Assembly: GCF_004210375.1 (NCBI RefSeq)
Contig: NC_134834.1
Span: forward strand, 146,973,009-147,037,008
Source: Tachypleus tridentatus
Taxonomy: Eukaryota; Arthropoda; Merostomata; Xiphosura; Limulidae
DNA: 64,000 bases
Reading direction: 5' to 3'
Of this stretch, positions 36,636 to 47,655 are shown piece by piece. Position numbers and translations under genes: made by a program. The notes under the pieces were generated by a model. That model saw nothing but the letters and a program-made list of their open reading frames with translations. It had not been told where the DNA came from and did not search any database. Position 1 is the stretch's first letter. Each line of letters begins with the position of its first letter.

Positions 36636-36774
36636 CAGCGAGTAGAAGGCCAATCCTTTGATTGATGACCTTCCCTCTGGCCGACAAGGCTAATTTTGGA
36701 ATATGCATGCCGGATTCTTGAGTTCTATGTCCTGGTAATTCAGCCACAAAGTGTCACTCAGGTTGACAATAGTT

Positions 36775-37045
36775 GAGTTGTTTTGAATTTCGCGCAAAGC
36801 TACACAAAATTTATCGGTACTAGCCGTCCCTAATTTAGCAGTGTAAGACAAGAGAGAAGGCAGCTAGTTATTACCACCCACCGCCAACTCTTGGACTACT
36901 CTTTTACCAACGGATAGTGGGATTAATCGTCACATTATTACGCCCCCACAGCTGAAAGAGCGAACGTGTTTGGTGTGACAGAGATTCGAACCCGCGACCC
37001 GCAGATTAAGAGTCGAGTGCCTTAACCACGTGACCACGCAGGGCC
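36775..37045 (-). mobile_element. SINE-A, full length
   Basis: Complete with head at right (cacgtgaccacgcagggcc). Confidence 0.92.
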
Positions 37046-37111
37046 AAGTATATAAGAAAAGTAAGAGAAGGAAATAATTGGATTCGGAATAAAGAAAGTT
37101 AGAGAGTAAAA

Positions 37112-37205
37112 CGTTTTGTGTTTTAGCGCAGAGCTACACAAATGGGCTGTCTGCGCTCTCTACCACGGCTAATCTAATCTTGAATTTTAGGGTTGCAAGT
37201 TCGGG
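37112..37205 (-). mobile_element. SINE-B copy, decayed
   Basis: ttagcgcagagctacacaaa, tgggctgtctgcgctctc, gaattttagggttgcaag. Head missing. Confidence 0.6.
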
Positions 37206-37734
37206 ACGAGAAAAAGAAAGTGAAAGAAAGAGTGGAGGCGAATAGAATGTGTCAGAAGAAAACAGAGTAAAAGTGAATAAGAAAAAAGAAATGTAGCAGA
37301 GCATAAACAGAAATAAATATTATTTAAGTCATGTTTAAAGTTTTTTGTTTGGTTGTCAAGCGAGATACCGTCCTTTTGGCCGTATCTAAGTACGTGATAG
37401 AATGTTAGCTTTCAATGGCGGGAATTAATAAACCAAACCGTTATCACAAACGCGAACACGTGGAACTATTCTTATACGACGACACCTCAGGACAAGGGTG
37501 GAGCTGACCTTGAGAGTCCTTGAACCACCAGAATTCTCGGTCTGACTAAGTGCAAACTTATTGGCTGTTTTATTACGTTAGTTTGTTGTCGTAACATTCT
37601 ATTTTGAGAATAATTCTTGATGACTTGTGTAGCCGTACAAAAACATTGAAATTCGTTTACTTACGAAAACTGACATTTGGCTGAATATGAAAACAACGAA
37701 ATTCGTTTGTATAAGTATATCGTATTGATGAATC
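37206..37734. other. non-coding stretch
   Basis: Begins purine-rich (gaaagagtggag type). No gene signal. Confidence 0.35.
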
Positions 37735-37825
37735 TCAGTGCGTTTGGTATGGGTATTAACACTTTTACTAATAAAACGAAGTACAATTTTTCGACCTTTT
37801 TAAGTCATCTTCAGCTTAACAAACA
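37735..37825 (-). repeat. dispersed repeat with gaagatgac core, minus copy
   Basis: tttggtatgggtattaacac, tttttcgacctttttaag, tcatcttcagcttaacaa: reverse complement of the copy at 37980. Confidence 0.65.
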
Positions 37826-37979
37826 GAGTATATCGTGTTTTTATTTGAATTATAGTAATTCACAATGTTTTTAAAAAGTCTAACTATCATGAGACCAACA
37901 TCGAAATATAGTAAACTTGATAGAACAGTATGTGTAGTGCTACGTCAATTCTGTGAAATATGAACTCTCTTTGCAAACT

Positions 37980-38075
37980 CTCTTTGTTAACCTGAAGATG
38001 ACTTAATAAGGTCTAAACATTGTACTGTACTTTATTTTAATTAAAGTTTCACTACCACTACTAGCCGTCTTTAGA
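37980..38075 (+). repeat. dispersed repeat with gaagatgac core, plus copy
   Basis: tttgttaacctgaagatgac, ttaataaggtctaaacattg. With the copy at 37735 it makes an inverted pair about 340 bp across. Confidence 0.65.
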
Positions 38076-38389
38076 ATACAGTTCTAACCAATAGCATCTT
38101 GCGATTTGATGAGTTGAAGCCTGAAAACTGATATTAGCGACATCTGTTTTCGGATCTTTATTTAAATATTTAATTTTTAAAAATAGCTTCGTTTTTAAAC
38201 CATCACACTTTTCTGTATGATCAGCCACTACGTAGGGAGCGTGGTAACTTATTAAAGTCTTGATAACAGATAATCCAATTTAATAAAAAAATCGCATGTA
38301 AAACAGACGTAAACGTAAGGTGTGGATTATCAAACACAGGCTATTAAAAGTATAATTACAAACAGTGGTGAAATATTTACAGATATTCA
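38076..38389. other. non-coding stretch
   Basis: Nothing recognised. Confidence 0.35.
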
Positions 38390-38650
38390 CCTTTCCTAGA
38401 GTTTACCATCATAAAGCAAGACCATATGTTTTCCTTTTCTAGGATATACCCTCGTGAAAGAAGTCTAGTTGCTGGCCTTTTCCACAACTTGTCTCAATAA
38501 AGGAATCCAAGTTCTCTCCTTTACCAGGACCTGCCTCAACAATAAAGTCCATGTATACGTACCTTTTCCAAGACCTACCTGAACCAAAAAAGTTCAGGTA
38601 GTACCTTTCCCAGGACCTGCCTCAACAAAGACATCCAGATTTTCATGTTT
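38390..38650. repeat. minisatellite, about 53-55 bp unit
   Basis: About five copies of accttttccaggacctgcct then caacaaagaagtccag. One unit contains a perfect 10-bp hairpin (ctacctgaac / gttcaggtag, 38575-38601). Confidence 0.75.
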
Positions 38651-38807
38651 TTCAGAACTTTCTCTCACAGTGTTGAGCTTTCTACAACTAACATTATCTC
38701 TTCTTTCATTATTTACATTGAACTTCCAAGATATACAAAAAGAGCTTACGCTCCGCAGGAAAAACAAGAAGAGGCGAGATTCGAATGCTACGTTACGTCT
38801 GGGAGAT

Positions 38808-39015
38808 CCTAAAAGTACATGTCAGGTTTGGTGGCAATCGTTCCAGTGGTTAGCCAGTCATAAGAGAACACAACGCACGAGTAAACACATAGGAACCTCC
38901 TGATCTGAAGTGAGACGTTCTAACTCCCTTTTTACTCTCGAGTTTACTCTAAAAGTACACACCAGGTATTGTGGTAATTGGTCTAGAATTTCGTCAGTTA
39001 TAAACGGACATACTC
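38808..39015. repeat. two diverged direct copies about 141 bp apart
   Basis: ctaaaagtacatgtcaggtt at 38808 and ctaaaagtacacaccaggta at 38949, each followed by related sequence for about 65 bp. Confidence 0.55.
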
Positions 39016-39242
39016 ATTTGTTTTACAAAATAATGGTTTAGGTAATAGGACTCGATACTGCTTTGCTGAAACAAATAGGTTCGACATGAAATTGCACAAA
39101 GAGCTGGTACGGAACTTCGGTTAGAGCCGACAGAATTTTACTCCCGGTTAATGACTGGAAAGATAACAGTACCATCGGTTTCGTGAAACCAGCAAGTTAA
39201 TCATATTATGCTTTATAGCATATCATAATAATATCAGTGTTT

Positions 39243-39430
39243 TTGTTTGTTGAATTTCACACAGTGGTACTCATTTATGTGTATTTGAGGGAAGGCAGTT
39301 AATCAACACCACTTCCCGCCAGATCTACGGTTACTCCTTTACCAAAACTAAAAAGGGGATTGGCCGTCTTGTTAGAGCGCCCTACAGCTGAAAGATTTGA
39401 ATCTGGTACCCTAACCACCAAACGGATATC
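39243..39430 (-). mobile_element. SINE-A, decayed with deletions
   Basis: ttgaatttcacacagtggta, gagggaaggcagttaatcaa, aaccaccaaacggatatc. Confidence 0.65.
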
Positions 39431-39607
39431 ACTTGAAAAAACAAGTTGAGATCACACACAGTGGTTTCCTAATATAGTAATCAAAACAAAAACTGGTTTA
39501 TTATCAAACAATAAAAAACTGTATATTTGGTTTACGATTTGTATAACAATCGCTGTGTCATTAAGATTGAATATTTTTAAGGTGTTGAGTTTTAGTTTTG
39601 TTTTGAG

Positions 39608-39712
39608 TGTGTTTGTTTTCTTCGGGCTATCTGCTGAGCCCACCGAGGTGAATCGAACCCCTGATTTTAGTGTTGTAAATAAATCTGTAAACTTACTGCT
39701 GTACTAGTGGAG
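39608..39712 (-). mobile_element. SINE-B copy
   Basis: Close match to the nested copies: gggctatctgctgagcccac, gtgaatcgaacccctgattt, gtactagtggagagc. Confidence 0.85.
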
Positions 39713-40082
39713 AGCGAGTTTTGTCTTGAGAAAATGTCTTAAATTTTGTTATAATAGAGCTTGCAATGTTTCGTCCAAAACACGGATCTCGGAAATTACC
39801 GAACCGATCATTACCAATCAAAATAATAGATGGGTGATATTTGTATCGTTGAATAATTAAAGAAACAATTGAAATTTTCATTAAAAAATATTTTTTTTTC
39901 AGATTTAACCAATAGAATTAGAAAAAAGTAGTAAGTTTCAAATAAACTAAAAGTTTTACTGTTGCAGTAGAGAACCAAAATACTGTCATTGATAACAATG
40001 TCTACAGAGAAATACTGCAATAAAATTTATTCTGTGATGTAATGCTGTGATGATAAAATTAATTTTATCGCGTCGATGGTTG
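39713..40082. other. non-coding stretch
   Basis: AT-rich; opposed open frames without support. Confidence 0.35.
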
Positions 40083-40165
40083 ATTGGTTTGTAGTTATGC
40101 GCAACTGGCTATCTGTGGTCTCCCCACCATGAGTATCGAAACTCGGTTTCTAGCGGGCACAGGAT
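40083..40165 (-). mobile_element. SINE-B fragment
   Basis: ggtttgtagttatgcgcaac, accatgagtatcgaaactcg, ttctagcgggcacagg. Confidence 0.6.
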
Positions 40166-40559
40166 GGTGAGCATTATTAAATACTCAGTATGAGTTCATT
40201 TTCGTAGAATTGTTAGACAAGTCCATAAAAGACCGTAGGAGCTAGCAGGAAGTATCCGGAGGTCGGCAATTTCTGCCATTTAATATTCTATTCAATGTCA
40301 AAAATTAATATTTTAATTGGTTCTGTTTATGACGAGTAATGTCTTCTGAATTATTTTTCTCCCATAAACCTGGTGGTCAAAACTGCTAGAAACATTTGTT
40401 ATTATCAAATACAAACTAAAATTGAGCTCATGACGTACGATTGCAGTCGAAAATTCGAAATATGTGTATTTTAAAATAATTTCTTAACTTTTGCAAACAG
40501 TGCCCTCAGTGATATAATGTAAACCCTTAGGGCTTATAATATTAACATTCGTGGTTCTA
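40166..40559. other. non-coding stretch
   Basis: Nothing recognised. Confidence 0.35.
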
Positions 40560-40732
40560 ACCCTGCAGTGAGCACTTGACAGATAACCCATCGCCAACTT
40601 TTGGGCTTTATTTAACCAACGACTAACGCTTCCACGGCTGAAATGGTAAGCTTGTTTGATGTGACGGGGATTCCAACTCGCCACCTAACTCGCGAGTAGA
40701 TCGCCCTAACCACCAGACCATACCGGACCTGA
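40560..40732 (-). mobile_element. SINE-A, tail missing
   Basis: acccatcgccaacttttggg, cacggctgaaatggtaag, head caccagaccataccggacc at right. Confidence 0.75.
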
Positions 40733-40949
40733 TTTACAGACCTAGTTAATTAAGTTTGTGATATTCGTTTCAAAGTACGCAGATGGAGGGTGTAGTAGGG
40801 CTGAAACCTCTGTGACTAGGACTAGAAGCGATTGGCTAGTCGTAGTCGATTAACGTCCCTGCTTATTACATTTACGTTTCTGTAAATATATAAGTGGGGT
40901 GAGGCTTCTTAGGACTTGCTCTGTCAACTAGAAATACTAATTTTTTTCA

Positions 40950-41193
40950 TTGGTTTGTTTTCAGTATGCGAGGGTTAACTGCTTTAACCATCCCTAGTAT
41001 AGAAGTGGTAGATTACGGGAAACACAGATAGTCATCATTAATCACCGCTAACTCTTTAACAACGAAAACTGTGATTGATCGTTACATTAAAACGGTCAAA
41101 CGGTTAAAAGATTGCGCATGTTCAGTGATGGGTTTCGAACCTTCAACCTGCATATTGTACGTAGAGCTCCCTAACAACCAGACAGCCATGCAG
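40950..41193 (-). mobile_element. SINE-A, old copy
   Basis: gcgagggttaactgctttaa, atcaccgctaactctttaac, gatgggtttcgaaccttcaa. Confidence 0.7.
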
Positions 41194-41434
41194 ATGTTCT
41201 TGTATTTTGTTGTTGTAGCTTATTAACAGAGGTGATAATTAACAAACACGTTGTTGTGAATTAGTTTCCTTAAAAACTTGCTGTTCCAAAGCATCTTAAA
41301 GAAAGATTAAATATCATGTGTCTCGTTGTACTTGCCAATAAATATGAGTCACATATGTCTATAGGAAAGATAAAACAAAAATAACATTTATCTTTATTAG
41401 AATGTAAATTTTTCCCAGCTTTCTCCTATTTTGA

Positions 41435-41560
41435 GCTGGGCGTGGCGTAGCGGCTAGCGTAATGATGTGAGTAGCCAATGGTTTAAATTTTACATCCCGT
41501 TATCGCAAAATTACGCTCCGCACTTGAAACAGTGGGTGAGTTATAAGAGTAACGGTCAAA
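41435..41560 (+). mobile_element. third tRNA-like SINE head
   Basis: gagctgggcgtggcgtagcg followed by gctagcg and cccgttatcgcaaaattacg; unlike SINE-A or SINE-B heads. A relative with cgttacggcaaaa is at 41885. Could be another SINE family sharing the SINE-A body. Confidence 0.5.
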
Positions 41561-41574
41561 ATTCATTGTTCGTG

Positions 41575-41795
41575 GGTTTTAATTACCATCACCAAACATG
41601 CTTGCCCTTTCGGCTGTGAAGGTATTATAATGATACGGTCAATCCCATTATTTGTTGGCAAAAGATCATCTCAACAGTTGATGGCGGGTGTTATTGATTA
41701 GTTACTTTCTATCAGGTATTCCAACTCATACATAATTAAGGAGACCTATCGCAGATAGCTCTCTGTTGTGCAGCTTTGTGTGAATATTCGAATCA
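41575..41795 (+). mobile_element. SINE-A, 5' truncated
   Basis: caccaaacatgcttgccctt through agctttgtgtgaatattc, diverged; directly follows the third SINE head. Confidence 0.75.
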
Positions 41796-41884
41796 TGCAA
41801 TATTTAATTGTATTTTCAACTGTTATATCACCCCACCGTAAACAATCTACATTTACCTACATTTTCGTATGAGTTATTTTCGGA

Positions 41885-42165
41885 GCAGGTATGGCGTGAC
41901 TCACATGCTACGTCTCCAGACAGTAGACCTACTGGTTCGTCGCTTACGTCACGTTACGGCAAAAATAAATAAAATTCACTCGCTGCTTTTCGAGGTCGTG
42001 GGTGAATTATTATAGGTACGACGAAATCCCTCCTCCATAAGTCGTCTGAGAAGAGCAGTTAAAGAGTTGGCGGTGGCTGTTGTTGACTAGTTTCTTTCTC
42101 TTCAGCTTATCATTTCAGAATTTGGAACGGGTAGATCTTTAGCAGCTCTGTCCAAATATCCAAGA
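41885..42165 (+). mobile_element. third SINE-like copy, decayed
   Basis: caggtatggcgtgactcaca, cgtcacgttacggcaaaaa, then gagttggcggtggctgttgt shared with SINE-A bodies. Confidence 0.5.
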
Positions 42166-42202
42166 AATAACGTATCAGAGTACCCTCTATACAACGATAT
42201 TT

Positions 42203-42350
42203 TGTTTGTGTTAGCGCATAGTTACACCTTAAGTTATCTGTTCTCTTTCCCACAGATAATCGAGCCTAGTGTTTTAGGCTAGTGTTTTTACAACACTAGA
42301 GATTTTAGTGTTGTAAGTCCGTAAACTCACCCTTGACTCACTGGGGGACA
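42203..42350 (-). mobile_element. SINE-B copy with internal duplication
   Basis: gtgttagcgcatagttacac, ttttagtgttgtaagtccgt, ttgactcactgggggac. The tagtgttttaggctagtg segment is repeated inside. Confidence 0.65.
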
Positions 42351-42834
42351 GAGAGAGATATCTCATATTATGATTTTTAGTCGCGGCACAGTGGCTCATA
42401 GAATGGCTCTGAGTGTCTTTTGTTTTTTTACTCAATTAAAAACGTTTAGTTCATAGTTCCGTCATACCTTGACCAATTTGAGATCTAATTACAGTTATGG
42501 ACTTAGGAGGTCAAGCTCTTTTGATGGATATTTTTTACTTCGCCTTATCCTTACTATCCTTACTAAAATAATTTCAATTTGAAAGTAAACTGGTAAAGAA
42601 CCTTATGAGTAATACAATCGAATCACCTATATGGGCGATCTATTTGGGTATTGCTGGTACTCAAAATCACAGTTAATAAAAAAGGGGTGGGAGAGATCTC
42701 ATAGGTTAATTTACTCTAACCCTTCCTGAAAGAATTGCAAGGACCACGATTATCGAGGATTCCCCCTTGTTTAAATACAACATTCTTTTATAGTTACTTA
42801 TAAATTCTCTCTAGGCGTAAAAATATCTTAAAAG
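42351..42834. other. non-coding stretch
   Basis: Nothing recognised. Confidence 0.35.
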
Positions 42835-42945
42835 TGTGTTTATTTTGTACCAAAGTCTCATTAGGCTATTTTCCGTACCTACCGCGAGGAACCAAACTCC
42901 GAATTTTGGCGTTGTAGGTCCGTAGACTTATCGCTGTATAATTTT
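42835..42945 (-). mobile_element. SINE-B copy
   Basis: aagtctcattaggctatttt, accgcgaggaaccaaactcc, tggcgttgtaggtccgtag. Confidence 0.6.
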
Positions 42946-43261
42946 AAAGGGTAACAATCAACTAAGGGAATTGTTGGAAAGCAGCCAAAAAAAAAAACTT
43001 TTTCAGAATATCTTTCATTGATTGTATAATTAACAAATATTTTGCATTTCCAATGTATTATTATGTTAGTTACAAATAGCTATATATTGAAATTTAAATT
43101 TGATCGTAAATGATTTTACCTTTGTAATCATTGCTATATATAATTAAAATAAATTGCATACGATCATATCTCCCTCTGTATGAATTAATTATTAACAATT
43201 CCTTATATGTGCTTTTCTTATTGCTTTTTTTCTCCTTTTTTTCAAGAACAGATCTATAAAA
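42946..43261. other. non-coding stretch
   Basis: AT-rich; nothing recognised. Confidence 0.35.
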
Positions 43262-43514
43262 TGAGGGCTACACGAGGGACATCTCCGCTAGCCGTCCTTA
43301 ATTTAGCAGGGTGAGACTAAAGGGAAGGCAGTTAGTCATTGCCACCCACCGCCAACTCTTTAGCTACTCATTTACCAACAAATAGTAGGATTCACCGTCA
43401 CATTATAACGCTCCGATGACTGAAAGGGCGAGCATATTTGGTGTGACGGAGATTCGAACCCTCGACCTTCAGAGTGCGAGTCCAGTACCTTAACCACCTG
43501 GCCATGTCGAGTCC
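43262..43514 (-). mobile_element. SINE-A, tail trimmed
   Basis: gggctacacgagggacatct through head cacctggccatgtcgagtcc; abuts a SINE-B fragment. Confidence 0.88.
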
Positions 43515-43590
43515 CTATCACGAGTATCGAAACCAGGTTTTTAACGGTTTAAGTCTGCAGACATACCGTTCTGCCACTGGGCAGCTCTCA
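43515..43590 (-). mobile_element. SINE-B head fragment
   Basis: cacgagtatcgaaaccaggt, gtctgcagacataccgttct, gccactgggcagct. Confidence 0.7.
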
Positions 43591-43650
43591 CTTTGGATTG
43601 TCGCCGTAATTATAACATAGAAGAAAGTAATATTTTTAACGTATCTAATA

Positions 43651-43925
43651 AAAGGGCTAAAATGGTCTGATGTTTAGGGTACTCGACTAGCAATCTACTG
43701 GCTTCAGGTTCGAATTCCATCATCGAACATGCTCGACTTTTCAGTTGTGGGAGCGTTGTAATGCTACGATTAACCTGACATTTTGTTATTTATTAAAGGA
43801 TAACTCAAGTGTTGTGGGTGGGCGGTGTTGACTGGCTGCCTTCCTTCTAGTTTATTGCTTCTGTATTAAGGATGGCCAGCGCAGACAGTGCTCGAGTAGC
43901 TTTGCGCAACACCAACAAAGCAAAA
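43651..43925 (+). mobile_element. SINE-A, diverged full length
   Basis: gggctaaaatggtctgatg, aggttcgaattccatcatcg, tgctcgagtagctttgcgca. Confidence 0.8.
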
Positions 43926-43957
43926 TAATAACAAGTGATGCATTTCAAATTTTACGT

Positions 43958-44070
43958 CCCTCGTCTGTCAGCCGTAAATTTGTAGACTTAAGGGAAAAAT
44001 TCTAGGTTCGATTCCTCAGTGTGGCACAGTAGATGCCCCATTGTGGCTTTCCTCTAAAACAAACACCCAT
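43958..44070 (+). mobile_element. SINE-B copy
   Basis: ccctcgtctgtcagccgtaa, aggttcgattcctcagtgtg, cattgtggctttcctct. Confidence 0.65.
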
Positions 44071-44339
44071 CAACTTTGTCGTAACGCCTTTTCGTCTAAT
44101 GCATCAAGCGTTACATCATGCTGACAAATAAAAAAATAATAGCACACAGGTATCGTTAAATCACAAACATTTTGACCTTGGTTTTCGCGGCTGAGAAAGA
44201 CATCAAGGTCATTCAAGCTGTGATCCACTTGTTTTTAGTAAATTACTGCAGTTAATTGAATAACTGGTTTGTTTATTGCCAGCAGAGGTTTTCTTCGACT
44301 GTTTATCACTTACGTTTCTAGTGTCTTTACTACAGTGCT

Positions 44340-44699
44340 GGCTCGGCATGGCCAGGTGGTTAAGACGGTCGACTCGTAATCCGAGGGTCGCGGGTTCGAA
44401 TCCCCGTAACACCAAACATGCTCGCCCTTTCACCCGTAGGAGCACTATAATGTGACGGTCAGTCCGAGGGTCGCGGGTTCGAATCCCCGTAACACCAAAC
44501 ATGCTCGCCCTTTCAGCCGTGGGGGCGTTATAATGTAACGTTCAATCCCACTATTCGTTGGTAAAAGAGTAGCCCAAGAGTTAGCGGTGGATGGTGATGA
44601 CTAGTTGCCTTCCCTCTAGTCTTACACTGCAAAATAATGGACGGCTAGCGCAGACAGCCCTCGTGTTGCTTTGCGCAAAATAAAAAAAAAACACGAAAA
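44340..44699 (+). mobile_element. SINE-A with 83-bp internal duplication and target duplication
   Basis: Segment starting ccgagggtcgcgggttcg occurs at 44381 and 44464, so the B box and following body are doubled. Flanked by perfect 11-bp actacagtgct (44329-44339 and 44700-44710), so the doubled form sits in one insertion. The minus frame across it is not a gene. Confidence 0.95.
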
Positions 44700-44710
44700 A
44701 CTACAGTGCT

Positions 44711-45427
44711 ACACGTGTAATTTTACGTTAAATCTTTTAGATATAAATGTCACATTGTTTCATTCTGAATATTTATTTATATTGATGTCAGCTACTATTT
44801 AATTAATTCCTGTGTTATAAGGTGTGTTACAACTTCAATTATCTTTCTATATTGATTTGACTTATACCTTGTATATCCATTTGATTCGATTTATAAGTTG
44901 GTGCTTCATTTAAGGCAGAGTTATACTCTACATTCAGTTGAGTCGATTCATAAATGTTTATATCTTTCAGAGTTCAGCCATGTTTTTAATGTGTCCTTCC
45001 CACTTGATATATGAATTGAGTTATATTCCTGTGGATCTATTTACATTAAACAACGCAAGGTGGCGCAAAATTCATATATCACCACGATCTTTGTCAACTT
45101 TTCAATTTCTGTTCGAAACGTGCACAGTTGACATAACGACACAATGTCACTCTTTCATTAACTCTTTGGCTTACACCCACATGTTTTCATTAAGAGGTTA
45201 ATGATATTCAAATCAATTACTACAACAAAAGAGACAATCGGGTTTCGGTCCATGTTTTGGACCAAGGACGATCAGGTTCAGAGGACTTAGAAACATTACA
45301 GTGACGCACAATTTTTGGGCCACTCTGTAGATCGAGATATCTTTATTTAATTAGTTGCTATTGGTAATTTGAATTTGAACGTGAATAGAATTTCTCTACG
45401 TCAGCAGTTAATGCATATTATCGTCTC
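44711..45427. other. non-coding stretch
   Basis: The 87-codon open frame at 44938-45201 has no domain, signal peptide or splice support. Confidence 0.35.
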
Positions 45428-45437
45428 ACCGTTTGTA

Positions 45438-45680
45438 CTCTCGTAATCCGAGGGTCGCGGGTTCGCGCCCGCGTCGCGCTAAACATGCTCGCCCTCCCAG
45501 CCGTGGGGGCGTATAATGTGACGGTCAATCCCACTATTCGTTGGTAAAAGAGTAGCCCAAGAGTTGGCGGTGGGTGGTGATGACTAGCTGCCTTCCCTCT
45601 AGTCTTACACTGCTAAATTAGGGACGGATAGCACAGATAGCCCTCGAGTAGCTTTGTGCGAAATTCCAAAAATCAAACAA
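45438..45680 (+). mobile_element. SINE-A, 5' truncated, with target duplication
   Basis: Starts inside the head (tcgtaatccgagggtcgcgg) and is flanked by perfect 10-bp accgtttgta (45428-45437 and 45681-45690). Body nearly consensus, hence young. Confidence 0.95.
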
Positions 45681-45987
45681 ACCGTTTGTATTCGTGTTTA
45701 TTTTCTATCTAAATTAGGCTTAAGCAAATATCAAAATCGTCAAAAATGGTTTTCTTTTTTCTTCTTCCTTTATCGAAGACTGCAAAACCAAAAATGAAAT
45801 AAACTGCCTTCTCATTTTTCATATGTTGTTTATTAAAAATTTTTCGTTCATAAACGTTTGATAACATATTTCATATCTATTCTCAGGAAAACACACATTT
45901 ATATATACATTAGACTATCCTTCCTGACATTAGCCGTTAGGTTCCTTATTATACCAGTTATAAAATGCCTCATGATTTCGGGATCAG

Positions 45988-46105
45988 TCTCAGTCATCGT
46001 TAAGTCTGCAGTCCGAAGAAGTCAAAAACTGGGTTTCGATACCCGTTGAGAGAAGAGTACGAATAACTCACTGTGTGGCTCTGGGTTTAACAATAAACAA
46101 ACCTT
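45988..46105 (+). mobile_element. SINE-B copy
   Basis: gttaagtctgcagtccgaag, gggtttcgatacccgttgag, tcactgtgtggctctgggtt and a caaacaaacc-type tail. Confidence 0.7.
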
Positions 46106-46124
46106 ATGATTTAACCTTTAATCT

Positions 46125-46399
46125 GGCCCAGAATGACCAGATGATTAGGTCGCTCGATTCGCAATCTGAGGCTCGCAGCTTCAAATTCCCGTCACAACAA
46201 ACATACTCGCCCTTTCAGCCGTAGGAGCACTATAATGTTACGGTCAGTCCCACTATTCGTCGGTAAGAGAGTAGCCCAAAAGTTGGTGGTGGATGTTGAT
46301 GTCTAGCTGCCTTCCGTCTAGTTTTACACTGATAAATTAGGGACGACTAGAGCAGATATCCCTCGTATAGTTTGCGCGGAATCCAAAACAAACAAATAA
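46125..46399 (+). mobile_element. SINE-A, full length
   Basis: tggcccagaatgaccagatg to tail ggaatccaaaacaaacaaat. Confidence 0.9.
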
Positions 46400-47254
46400 T
46401 CACCCTAAATCACGTTCAAAGAAGATTTAGCTGAGCGACTACTTAATCGAATATTGTATATTTTAGTCACTCTTCGTTTTATTCTATGGTATAGTAGTTG
46501 ATGGTATCTTATTCGAAGATTTCAGAAGTTTTTGTCACTCCATATTTTCCCACTTTGACTCGTATGACAACACGCCAAGGTCAAAAGTATTAAACTCCAA
46601 GGTCATCAACATTAGTAACAGATGGAATTTAAAGTGAGAGGTGTATAAATATAAAAACATTTCAAGGCAATTATGAAAGGCCAAAGGTTAAGGTTACTGT
46701 GCAGGGTTTATTAATCTAACCATTCTCTTTTTCTGTGATTTTACCTTCCAGCCGCGTTATTAAAGTTACTATTAATTATATAAATTATTAAATATCATTT
46801 CTTCTTTGAAATTTAAATATTGCCCCTCAGGTCCTGTAGGTGTCTCTGTCAACGACTCTGTTTTACAAACTTTCAACAATAAATAATGAAAACTCTAATA
46901 AAGAATACAAACAACATACGTACAACACAAACAACAATATCGAATGCACACAACAATATAAAATACAAACAGCAGAATATATTCTAAACAACAATATGGA
47001 AAAAAAACTGTAGAATAGGAGTAGTTTCTGTGTTACATATTGTCAATATTGTGTTACATATTGTCAATATAATGTGTCAACATTTCACCAGGGTGAGACA
47101 TTTCTAAAAAAATATTTGTAGCTTCTTACGTCATATTTCAATTATATGACTAATATAATATTTTTAAACTGTTGGCGATACCACTTAACGTGGGATCTTC
47201 AATATATAATATTAAAATAGCTCTTTATGTCGTTTTGCAGTGTCCATATTGATA
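46400..47254. other. AT-rich stretch with low-complexity repeats
   Basis: 46890-47000 has repeated acaaacaacaatat-type units; 47035-47080 has two copies of tgttacatattgtcaatat. No gene signal. Confidence 0.45.
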
Positions 47255-47450
47255 TAATTGTTTGTTTTAATACAGCTTGTGTTCGTGTAACTGTTTGTTC
47301 CTATTGTTTACTTATTGGTTATGAGTATTTATATAATGCTTGTCTTGGTATGTTTGTTTGGTTTTAAACTGTTCGTGTTGGCTGGATTGTTTGTCCTTAC
47401 AGAGTTTATGTTACTGTAATTGTTTGTTTTTACAGCGCCCGTATTATAAA
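47255..47450. repeat. T-rich tandem repeat
   Basis: Loose copies of actgtttgtttttacagctt, three to four units. The open frame at 47340-47558 spans it and lacks support. Confidence 0.5.
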
Positions 47451-47513
47451 TGGTACCATTTGACGGTCGTTTGTAAGGCCAATGAATTATTAGCAAATGT
47501 TACATCCCAACAA

Positions 47514-47655
47514 GTGAGTATCACGTCCAGTATCAACTGTATCATTATATCACACTGAGTATCAACTATAACATTATTTCACACTGAGTATCAACCACAC
47601 AGTCACGTTCAGTATCAACTGTAACACTAAGCCACAATGAGTATCAGCACCACAT
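47514..47655. repeat. minisatellite, about 36 bp unit
   Basis: gagtatcaactgtaacatta then tttcacact, about four copies. Confidence 0.7.

Noticed and set aside
44209-44502. 97-codon minus frame with an IRTRDPR-type motif
   Set aside because: The frame and its relatives at 8693, 10013, 15284, 29698 and 51793 are translations of the SINE-A tRNA-like head, not proteins.
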